NCBI GenBank assembly: GCA_030151635.1
Contig: JASLDF010000042.1
Span: 1-12,501 of the forward strand
Source: Bacteroides sp.
GTDB taxonomy: Bacteria; Bacteroidota; Bacteroidia; Bacteroidales; Bacteroidaceae
Reading direction: 5' to 3'
DNA length: 12,501 nucleotides
Shown here: one piece after another, positions 6,255 to 12,501 of the stretch
Layout: every line of letters starts with the position of its first letter
How positions within the stretch are numbered: the stretch's first letter is position 1
Made by a program: the position numbers and the translations under genes
Notes under the pieces: generated by a model
What the model was told of the DNA's origin: nothing
The model's input: only the letters and a program-made list of their open reading frames with translations
Databases searched by the model: none

Positions 6255-7636
6255 TTTTTACCCCCCTTTTTCTCTATTTTATTTTTCTTCCACATTGAGT
6301 TGAAGCTTTCGCTTGCAAATTCTGGAAGTTCACGACCTTTACCCCACTCATTCAAACCATTGTAAAGCATAAATCTAGGCATATGATTTGCAATAGGTGC
6401 TACTTTTAAACCAGCATTAAATAGTTTTGGACGTTTAACAACAAAGTTAATACCGTTAGACATCATTTTCTTATCAAAAGCAGACTTACCAATTTTAGGT
6501 AATAGCTGTCTCCAGCGATAAATTTGTTCTCCAAGGTCAATTTTAGCAGGACAAACATTTGAACACGACAAACATAGAGAACACGCCGATACGTTGTCGT
6601 AATATTTGTTAGGATCTTTACTCATACCCAAATTGATACCAATAGGACCTGGAATGAAATAAGTATAAGAGTAACCACCACTTCTACGGTAAACAGGGCA
6701 AGTATTCATACAAGCTCCACAACGAATACAGTTTAAAGTATTGATGTGTTCGTCATTAGCCAGCATTTTAGTTCTACCGTTATCAACGATAATGATATGA
6801 TATTCTCCACCTTCACGGGGTTTTCTATAATGAGATGTGTATGACGTAATTGGTTGTCCAGTAGCGGAACGAGCCAACAAACGAGTAAATACACCTAGAG
6901 ATTCTAGATTAGGAACTATTTTTTCAAGACCAAAGGCTGCAATATTCAATTTTGGACAAGATGTACCCATATCCGCATTACCTTCGTTGGTACAAACCAC
7001 AACGTCACCGGTAGATGCAACCGCAAAGTTACATCCGGTCATTGCTGCTTCCGCATCAACAAACTTATGTCGTAGATTTAGACGTGCAGCATGAGTTAAA
7101 TAGGTTGGATCATTGTTTCCTTTATCAGTTCCCAAGTCTTTTTCAAATTGCTCTCCAACTTGTTCACGTTTAATGTGGATAGCAGGAAGCACAATATGGC
7201 TAGGAGCAAGGTTCATTAATTGAAGAATACGTTCACCAAGGTCTGTTTCAACAACATCAATTCCTTTCTCTATTAAAAAAGGATTCAATTCACATTCTTC
7301 TGCAAGCATTGATTTACTCTTCACAAATTTCTTAACCTTATGGTCGTTTAAAATTTTGTAAACAATATTTCTATACTCTTCAGCATCTTTAGCCCAGTGC
7401 ACAATTGCACCATTTTTTTTCGCGTTTTCTTCAAATTGAACTAACAATTCTCCAAGGTGGCTGTTAGAATATTTTTTGATTTCACTGGCTTTGCTACGTA
7501 ATTCTTCCCATTCTGGGACATCTTTACTAATTTTGTCTCTTTTAGAGCGGACTAGCCATAGTGTTTCATTATGCCAATCTACTCGAGCAGTGTCTTTTAA
7601 AAACCGATCGGCTGCTTTTGAATGTTTTGTACTCAT
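6251..7636 (-). CDS. lutB: Lactate utilization iron-sulfur protein LutB
   Basis: This 461-residue protein is the large iron-sulfur subunit of the LutABC lactate dehydrogenase-type complex. Residues about 70-300 form a LUD domain (LPAIHIKREQVGEQF, TGCNFAVASTGDVVVCTNEGN). Two 4Fe-4S binding motifs follow: CIRCGACMNTCP (Cys303, 306, 309, 313) and CSLCLSCSNVCP (Cys352, 355, 358, 362). Length and domain order are typical. ATGA overlaps at both ends tie it to lutA upstream and lutC downstream, so the three proteins are probably made in fixed ratio from one transcript. No lactate permease gene is present beside the operon in this window. Confidence 0.95.
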   Translation of the reverse strand: MSTKHSKAADRFLKDTARVDWHNETLWLVRSKRDKISKDVPEWEELRSKASEIKKYSNSHLGELLVQFEENAKKNGAIVHWAKDAEEYRNIVYKILNDHKVKKFVKSKSMLAEECELNPFLIEKGIDVVETDLGERILQLMNLAPSHIVLPAIHIKREQVGEQFEKDLGTDKGNNDPTYLTHAARLNLRHKFVDAEAAMTGCNFAVASTGDVVVCTNEGNADMGTSCPKLNIAAFGLEKIVPNLESLGVFTRLLARSATGQPITSYTSHYRKPREGGEYHIIIVDNGRTKMLANDEHINTLNCIRCGACMNTCPVYRRSGGYSYTYFIPGPIGINLGMSKDPNKYYDNVSACSLCLSCSNVCPAKIDLGEQIYRWRQLLPKIGKSAFDKKMMSNGINFVVKRPKLFNAGLKVAPIANHMPRFMLYNGLNEWGKGRELPEFASESFNSMWKKNKIEKKGGKK

Positions 7637-8373
7637 AATCCTGAAGCTAAAATTTCAACAATCGAGATTGTTTTAATTGGTAGTTTATCGCGTTTAATTA
7701 CACCTTGCATATGCATCATACAAGAGCTATCTGCACCTGTAATATATTCTGCACCTGTAGCCATGTGATCTTTTACTTTATCTTGACCCATACAAGTAGA
7801 AACACCTTGCTCTTCTACGGCAAACATACCTCCGAAGCCACAACATTCGTCAATGTGTTTAGGCTCAAAAACTTCTATGCCTTGTACTAGGCCTAGTAAG
7901 TCTCTCAACTTATTATAATAAGGTATATTCAACTCACTAGGCGAAGATAGTTTCAACTCTCTTACACCATGGCAACTATTATGGATACTTACCTTGTGAG
8001 GGAATTTAGCAGGCAATGATTTTGGTTTAACCACATCATGAATAAATTCACAGATATCGTAAATCTTTTCTGCACTCTCACACTTGTGACCTTCTTTTTC
8101 CAAAATTTCTGGATGATGATCTTTAACAAAAGCAACACAACTAGCTGATGGACCTACAATGTAGTCATAAGTCTTAAAAAGCTCCTCAAAACGTTTTGCC
8201 ACATCGGCTGCTTTATCTTCGTAACCTGCGTTAGCCATTGGCTGTCCACAACATGTTTGGTCAAGTGGATAGTCAACATCTACTCCTAAACTTGTTAGTA
8301 ATTTATAAGAAGCAACTCCAACATTTGGATAAATTGCATTTACGTAACAAGGAATGAATAACCCAATTTTCAT
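7633..8373 (-). CDS. lutA: Lactate utilization protein LutA (CCG-domain)
   Basis: This is the first gene of the lactate oxidation operon. The 246-residue protein has the two cysteine-rich (CCG) domains seen in LutA, GlcF and the heterodisulfide reductase HdrB. The first has CCGQPMANAGY (41-51) and Cys79; the second has HNSCHGVREL (131-140), DECCGFGGMFAVEE (175-188) and Cys218. Such motifs hold an iron-sulfur cluster that takes part in electron transfer. Size is normal for LutA. It starts with ATG about 64 nt after a predicted transcription start and overlaps lutB by ATGA. The order lutA-lutB-lutC matches that of Bacillus subtilis and other Bacteroidota. Confidence 0.95.
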   Translation of the reverse strand: MKIGLFIPCYVNAIYPNVGVASYKLLTSLGVDVDYPLDQTCCGQPMANAGYEDKAADVAKRFEELFKTYDYIVGPSASCVAFVKDHHPEILEKEGHKCESAEKIYDICEFIHDVVKPKSLPAKFPHKVSIHNSCHGVRELKLSSPSELNIPYYNKLRDLLGLVQGIEVFEPKHIDECCGFGGMFAVEEQGVSTCMGQDKVKDHMATGAEYITGADSSCMMHMQGVIKRDKLPIKTISIVEILASGL

Positions 8374-8440
8374 AGTAGTAATAAATTTCTATTTGTAGTT
8401 TATTTTCTGTTTTTATCTATGTTTTGTGTAGATAACGAAG

Positions 8441-8448
8441 CAAATTTA
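8441..8448 (-). promoter_or_regulatory. Promoter -7 element of the lutABC operon
   Basis: On the minus strand this reads TAAATTTG, a full match to TAnnTTTG, placed 68 nt before the lutA start. The -33 element is not clear. No operator palindrome was recognised in the leader. Confidence 0.5.
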
Positions 8449-8495
8449 CAATAATCATAAAGGAATCATTAATGAATGAAGTTGTTATTAAACAT

Positions 8496-8528
8496 AAAAA
8501 AGGGCATTTTTCATAAAAAATGCCCTTT
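8496..8528 (-). terminator. Terminator after the nucleosidase gene
   Basis: A 13-bp perfect stem (8499-8511 with 8516-8528) with a 4-nt loop lies 69 nt beyond the nucleosidase stop codon and gives a T run on the minus strand. It separates this transcript from the lut operon promoter. Confidence 0.85.
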
Positions 8529-8596
8529 AATTAAATATATCCAATTGATATATGCAGATTGCAATATAAACAATTCAGATAGAATCTATTTTGATT

Positions 8597-9181
8597 TTAG
8601 AGAATGCTTTTCAGCTTTTCGTTAAGGTAAATCTGTAGTTTAGATTGTGCCATCGCCAATTTAGACTCCCAGTCGGCAACAGAATTTTCACCAATTATAT
8701 CTGTCACACATTTAACAGAGATGAACGGAATATCTAACTGTTCACAAACAAAAGCTTGTGCATATGCCTCCATATCCACTACATCTCCTTCTACATCCAA
8801 ATTATTTGTTACGAAACTATCACCAGTATTACACACACCACCTTTAGGCCAGCTCATTGCTACATTTTTTTCCAGTAGTGTCAAAGTTGTATCTTGAGTA
8901 CATCCTAAACGCAATGCATCTGCAACAGACCGCAAATCTCTATCAATAAATTGAGTGCAACAAATAACATCACCCACTTTATGATTAACAGACCCAGCAG
9001 TACCAATATTAAGAACTGCATCTGGTTTAAAGCTTTCAATAACTTGAGTTAAATAGTGTGCCGATTTTACTTTTCCAATACCCGTTTTTAGATATAAGAA
9101 CTCCATGTCATCCCACAAGATTTCAATACGTTCTTGATCGACTGCGTACGTAACCAATATTTTTTTTTCGTCTTCTTCCAT
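8597..9181 (-). CDS. MTA/SAH nucleosidase-like protein (PNP/UDP family)
   Basis: This 194-residue protein belongs to the purine nucleoside phosphorylase/nucleosidase family; MTA/SAH nucleosidases cleave methylthioadenosine or adenosylhomocysteine to adenine. Visible motifs are NIGTAGSVNHKVGDVI (58-73), the NTGDSFV segment (118-124), VDMEAYAQAFVCEQ (135-148), which corresponds to the VxMEgaa ribose-binding motif, and the following strand PFISVKCVTDI with the catalytic-type Asp161. It is shorter than E. coli MTAN (about 230 residues), with compressed loops, but all core motifs remain. Its exact substrate is uncertain. It follows the SGNH hydrolase gene by 44 bp on the same strand and has no obvious promoter of its own, so cotranscription is likely. 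Confidence 0.82.
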   Translation of the reverse strand: MEEDEKKILVTYAVDQERIEILWDDMEFLYLKTGIGKVKSAHYLTQVIESFKPDAVLNIGTAGSVNHKVGDVICCTQFIDRDLRSVADALRLGCTQDTTLTLLEKNVAMSWPKGGVCNTGDSFVTNNLDVEGDVVDMEAYAQAFVCEQLDIPFISVKCVTDIIGENSVADWESKLAMAQSKLQIYLNEKLKSIL

Positions 9182-9225
9182 TGTTAAATAATTATCCTAG
9201 TAGCTTCATTAATAAACCAACAATA

Positions 9226-9897
9226 TTAAATGTATTTTTTCATTAACCGTACCCACAATAAATACCCTTCACCTAATAGATGAAGGCCATCATTAGTGTA
9301 CTTTATATTCATTAAACCAGTTTCCGAATCAACGAAATGTGGATATAAGTTTATGAATTCTGCTCCCCATGATTCAGTTTTAGAGAGTAAAAGCTCATTA
9401 ATTTTAAGAACTACATCACCTTTTGATGTATGAGATTGGAACATTCCTAAAGTCTTATTCATTGGTAGTAAACTCTGAACATAAACCCGAGTACGAGGAG
9501 AATCCTGTTTTATTTTCAATACAATCTTCTCAATTCCTTCAGTAATTTCTTCAGCCGAAGAACCTCGATTAACATCATTGATACCAATAAGAAGGAAAAT
9601 CTTTTTAGGTTGTCCTTTAGTTAAGTAGTCTAACCTATCATAAACACCAGCACAAATATCACCACTTATGCCACGGTTTTTTACGTGTTTATTATTAAAT
9701 AACTCAGCCCATTCTGCACCATTAGTGATACTATTTCCCAAGAATATAATATCTTTTTTGTTTATAGGTAATTTTTCGAATAGAGTGTTACGTTGATAAT
9801 AGAATGTTGAGTATTTATTAGATTGTGCAAAAACACTTGCTAAATTTCCCAAACTAACCAACATGATAAAGGCGAATATTAGACTTCTTTTTTTCAT
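9226..9897 (-). CDS. Secreted SGNH/GDSL hydrolase (esterase)
   Basis: This 223-residue protein is an exported esterase-type enzyme. A signal peptide covers residues 1-24 (ending SVFA, Gln next). The SGNH blocks are complete: FLGNSIT with nucleophile Ser56, NRGISGD with Gly76 or Gly79, GINDVNRG with Asn107, and NDGLHL with Asp203 and His206 as the rest of the triad. This set is common in Bacteroidota proteins related to platelet-activating-factor acetylhydrolase and sialate or carbohydrate acetylesterases. The natural ester is not determinable from sequence. A TAnnTTTG element lies just upstream. The nucleosidase gene follows on the same strand. Confidence 0.9.
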   Translation of the reverse strand: MKKRSLIFAFIMLVSLGNLASVFAQSNKYSTFYYQRNTLFEKLPINKKDIIFLGNSITNGAEWAELFNNKHVKNRGISGDICAGVYDRLDYLTKGQPKKIFLLIGINDVNRGSSAEEITEGIEKIVLKIKQDSPRTRVYVQSLLPMNKTLGMFQSHTSKGDVVLKINELLLSKTESWGAEFINLYPHFVDSETGLMNIKYTNDGLHLLGEGYLLWVRLMKKYI

Positions 9898-9923
9898 TAC
9901 ATTTTATAATTTAGTTAGAAAAA

Positions 9924-9931
9924 CAAAAATA
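9924..9931 (-). promoter_or_regulatory. Promoter -7 element of the SGNH hydrolase gene
   Basis: The minus strand reads TATTTTTG, a full TAnnTTTG match, 27 nt before the start codon. No good -33 TTG is seen. Confidence 0.5.
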
Positions 9932-10079
9932 TAAAGTTTCCATTATCCCTCCTATTATATTGAAGAGATAAAAATAAAAAGATTCACCTCCAGCAGTTCC
10001 TAAAATAAATAGCCTATAAAACCTCTTTAAATAATATTTAATTAGTATATTTAGCCTTATAAATTCTTTTTAAATGTTT

Positions 10080-10108
10080 TTGATATTAACGTGATTGTTG
10101 TATTTTTG
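10080..10108 (+). promoter_or_regulatory. Promoter of the coiled-coil gene and zapA
   Basis: TTG (10080-10082) and TATTTTTG (10101-10108) are 18 nt apart. The predicted start of transcription near 10113 leaves a leader of about 16 nt before the ATG at 10129. Confidence 0.65.
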
Positions 10109-10128
10109 TAATTAAATGTGGTAATAAA

Positions 10129-10422
10129 ATGGCGGAAACAGAGAATTTAGGTCAAAGCACATTTGATGATAAAATGCAAGAATTCATATTCTCTTTTAGA
10201 AAATTAAAAGAGAATAATGAGACTTTAGAAGAACTTTTAAAGGAGGAAAAAAGAGCCCATTTGGAACTAATTAATAAACATCGAAGTTTAGAGATAGATT
10301 ATCAGAACTTAAAAACTGGATTAACTATTAAACCGAACCGAAAAGACATTAAAGAAACCAAAGCTCAACTAGCTAAATTAGTGCGTGAGGTCGATAAGTG
10401 TATCAGATTATTAAAATATTAA
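10129..10422 (+). CDS. Small coiled-coil protein upstream of zapA
   Basis: This 97-residue, highly charged protein has no membrane segment or signal peptide. Residues about 12-62 form a continuous heptad-rich helix (FRKLKENNETLEELLKEEK, then LELINKHRSLEIDYQNLK). A short break with KPNR follows, then a second helix ending LVREVDKCIRLLKY. The stop is followed by one base and then the zapA ATG, so the two are almost certainly cotranslated. The arrangement suggests a role with ZapA at the division ring, comparable in shape to the coiled-coil ZapB of Proteobacteria, but I see no convincing sequence similarity to ZapB. The gene is real on grounds of promoter, spacing and composition; its function is inference. 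Confidence 0.8.
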   Translation: MAETENLGQSTFDDKMQEFIFSFRKLKENNETLEELLKEEKRAHLELINKHRSLEIDYQNLKTGLTIKPNRKDIKETKAQLAKLVREVDKCIRLLKY

Positions 10423-10423
10423 G

Positions 10424-10744
10424 ATGAAATCACCTATAGACGATAATTTGAATATCAAAATAAACCTAAATGGCAATATGTATTCACTTACAATTAAACG
10501 TGAAGATGAAGAAATTGTACGTGCGGCAGCCATGAAGGTGAATAATTTAATAAATATTGTCAACGAAATGTATGATCCGAATACGATCAGCATGGAACAG
10601 AAAGTTACGCTTGTGGCATATCAATTTGCAATGAATGAATTAAGACAAAGCAAATCATATGAAAACAATCCGTATAAAGAGTCTATTACAAAAGTCGAAA
10701 AAGAACTAGAAAGACTCTTAAGAAATGACAGTAAGAACTTATAA
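10424..10744 (+). CDS. zapA: Cell division protein ZapA
   Basis: This 106-residue protein belongs to the ZapA family, which binds FtsZ filaments and bundles them at the division site. The N-terminal part has the expected small globular segment, LNIKINLNGNMYSLTIKRED, followed by EEIVRAAAMKVNNLINI and a long helical tail (from MEQKVTLVAYQFAMNEL) that would form the tetramer coiled coil. Length is typical. It starts one base after the preceding coiled-coil gene and lies just upstream of rny, separated by a terminator-like hairpin. Confidence 0.9.
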   Translation: MKSPIDDNLNIKINLNGNMYSLTIKREDEEIVRAAAMKVNNLINIVNEMYDPNTISMEQKVTLVAYQFAMNELRQSKSYENNPYKESITKVEKELERLLRNDSKNL

Positions 10745-10815
10745 AATAAAATTTACCTGCTACAGGTAGAATAATATTATTTTATAACAAAAAATATTAA
10801 CTATTTACGAAATTC

Positions 10816-10874
10816 ACGCACTGCTATTTTTAATTATCTAAAGATTAAAAATAATGCAGTGCGTTTGTTTTTTT
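10816..10874 (+). terminator. Strong terminator-like hairpin between zapA and rny
   Basis: A 9-bp GC-richer base stem (ACGCACTGC 10816-10824 with GCAGTGCGT 10856-10864) is stacked, after a small internal loop, on a 9-bp AT stem (10826-10834 with 10844-10852) with a 9-nt loop. It is followed by TTGTTTTTTT. It could end the zapA transcript or a small RNA encoded between zapA and rny. If it ends transcription fully, rny needs a promoter downstream of it, but none was recognised. Confidence 0.8.
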
Positions 10875-10893
10875 ATATAAAACAATAATTTAA

Positions 10894-12462
10894 ATGACAA
10901 CAACAATCTTAATACCAATTATCTGCTTTATTGTAGGTGCGGCGTTAGTCTACCTACTCAATAAATCAGTCTTTAAAAAGAAACAACTCAAGATGCTTGA
11001 GGAGGCTGAAGATAAAGCGAAAAATATGCTCAAGGATGCCGAAAATGAGGCAGAAGCTATCAAGAAAAACAAGCTGCTTGAAGTAAAAGAAAAGTTCTTA
11101 AATAAAAAGTCTGACCTAGAGAAAGAGGTGGCAATTCGTAACCAAAAAATTCAGCGTGTAGAAAACAAACTGAAACAAAGAGAACTTAGTATTAAACAAA
11201 GCCAAGAAGATGTTAAAAAGAAATTTTCGGAAGTAGATATTATTCGCGAAAATCTAGAAACTCAACTGGGTATAATTGATAAGAAACAAGAAGAGTTAGA
11301 TAAAGTAACAAACCAAAAAATAGAAATCCTAGAAAACCTGTCTAGTCTATCGGCTGAAGAAGCAAAAGCTCAGCTTATTGAATCTCTAAAAGAAGTTGCT
11401 AAAAGTGAAGCTCAATCCTATATCAATGATATTATTGACGATGCTAAACTTACAGCAAATATGGAAGCAAAACGCATTGTTGTACAATCTATACAACGTG
11501 TAGCTACTGAAACAGCTATTGAAAATTCAGTAACTGTTTTCCATATTGAATCTGATGAGATTAAAGGACGTATTATTGGTCGTGAAGGTAGAAACATTCG
11601 AGCACTTGAAGCTGCAACCGGTGTCGAAATCGTAGTTGATGATACCCCCGAAGCAATTGTATTATCTGCTTTTGACCCTGTTAGAAGAGAGATTGCTCGT
11701 TTAGCACTACACCAGTTGGTTACTGATGGACGTATTCACCCTGCAAGAATTGAAGAGGTTGTTGCTAAAGTGAAGAAACAAATTGAAGAAGAAATTATTG
11801 AAACTGGTAAAAGAACAACAATCGACTTAGGTATTCACGGTCTTCACCCTGAATTAATAAGAATGATTGGTAAAATGAAATATCGTTCTTCTTATGGACA
11901 AAACTTACTGCAACACTCTCGTGAAACTGCCAATTTATGTGCTGTTATGGCATCTGAATTAGGTTTGAATCCGAAAAAAGCAAAAAGAGCTGGTCTGCTG
12001 CACGATATTGGTAAGGTGCCTGATGAGGAGCCAGAATTACCACACGCACTACTTGGAATGAAATTAGCTGAGAAATTCAAAGAAAAAGCTGATATTTGTA
12101 ACGCTATTGGTGCTCACCACGATGAAGTTGAAATGACTAGTTTAATTGCTCCAATCGTACAAGTTTGTGATGCTATTTCTGGTTCGCGACCTGGTGCTCG
12201 TAGAGAAATCGTTGAAGCATACATCAAGCGTTTAAATGACCTTGAACAAATCGCATCTTCTTACCCAGGTGTAACTAAAACTTACGCAATTCAAGCTGGT
12301 AGAGAACTTCGTGTTATTGTAGGTGCTGATAAATTAAATGATTTTGATTCTGAGAAATTATCAAGTGAAATTGCTCAAAAGATTCAAGATGAGATGACTT
12401 ATCCAGGGCAAGTTAAAATCACTGTGATTAGAGAAACTCGCTCTGTAAGTTTTGCAAAATAA
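10894..12462 (+). CDS. rny: Ribonuclease Y
   Basis: RNase Y is a membrane-anchored endoribonuclease that starts mRNA decay. The 522-residue protein has the full family layout: an N-terminal membrane helix (residues about 5-22), a long charged coiled coil (about 30-190), a KH RNA-binding domain with the GREG loop (229-232, in KGRIIGREGRNIRALE) and an HD phosphohydrolase domain. In the HD domain, His341 in LLQHSRET, the His370-Asp371 pair in GLLHDIGK and GAHHDE (407-411) are the expected metal ligands. The C-terminal part (GRELRVIVGA to VIRETRSVSFAK) is also conserved. Length matches homologues of about 510-520 residues. The start is 20 nt past the hairpin's T run. Confidence 0.97.
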   Translation: MTTTILIPIICFIVGAALVYLLNKSVFKKKQLKMLEEAEDKAKNMLKDAENEAEAIKKNKLLEVKEKFLNKKSDLEKEVAIRNQKIQRVENKLKQRELSIKQSQEDVKKKFSEVDIIRENLETQLGIIDKKQEELDKVTNQKIEILENLSSLSAEEAKAQLIESLKEVAKSEAQSYINDIIDDAKLTANMEAKRIVVQSIQRVATETAIENSVTVFHIESDEIKGRIIGREGRNIRALEAATGVEIVVDDTPEAIVLSAFDPVRREIARLALHQLVTDGRIHPARIEEVVAKVKKQIEEEIIETGKRTTIDLGIHGLHPELIRMIGKMKYRSSYGQNLLQHSRETANLCAVMASELGLNPKKAKRAGLLHDIGKVPDEEPELPHALLGMKLAEKFKEKADICNAIGAHHDEVEMTSLIAPIVQVCDAISGSRPGARREIVEAYIKRLNDLEQIASSYPGVTKTYAIQAGRELRVIVGADKLNDFDSEKLSSEIAQKIQDEMTYPGQVKITVIRETRSVSFAK

Positions 12463-12501
12463 AACATTTTTATAAAATATAGTAAAGGGCAGTAGTGTAC
12501 A

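Noticed and set aside
6837..7094. 85-codon open frame on the plus strand inside lutB
   Set aside because: Antisense shadow of a well-conserved gene with Ala/Arg-rich composition unlike its neighbours.
1..12501. CRISPR array, prophage or defence island
   Set aside because: No regularly spaced repeats, phage structural genes or recognised defence genes appear in any part of the window.

Overview
The window looks like a chromosomal piece of a Bacteroidota genome, most likely Bacteroidales. It is AT-rich. Several genes carry the Bacteroidota promoter signature TAnnTTTG in place of a sigma70 -10 box, and starts are not preceded by Shine-Dalgarno sequences. There is a surface lipoprotein with an acidic export signal after its lipid-bearing cysteine, a DUF5020-type envelope protein and a coiled-coil gene/zapA/rny cluster. 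I cannot fix the genus.

Layout. Bases 1-1034 hold a heavily decayed IS256-family transposase cut by the window edge. Then come a minus-strand Tsx-like/DUF5020 outer-membrane protein gene (1108-1821) and, divergent from it, a uracil-DNA-glycosylase-superfamily gene with an ArsC/Spx-family thiol protein close behind (1898-2853). A lone tRNA-Trp(CCA) with a good promoter and terminator lies at 2870-3023. A cobalamin riboswitch (about 3160-3333) and a long structured leader precede a single 683-residue lipoprotein gene (3528-5579). Its C-terminal half resembles the beta-propeller of BtuG-type vitamin B12 capture proteins. A 19-bp perfect hairpin terminator separates it from the convergent lutABC lactate-oxidation operon (8373-5673, minus strand), whose genes overlap by ATGA.

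Beyond a second terminator (8496-8528) lie two minus-strand genes, an SGNH hydrolase and an MTA/SAH-type nucleosidase. Past a divergent promoter region, three plus-strand genes follow: a small coiled-coil protein, zapA one base later, and, after a strong terminator-like hairpin, rny (RNase Y). The last 39 bases hold no recognisable feature.

How the parts relate. Most of the window is housekeeping (tRNA, cell division, RNA decay, DNA repair, lactate oxidation). The standout is the monocistronic, riboswitch-controlled lipoprotein: a probable B12-scavenging surface protein with a large uncharacterised N-terminal extension and no btuB or transporter genes beside it. Its leader also contains hairpins and a possible long-range pairing between the bases just after the aptamer and a loop about 45 nt before the start codon.
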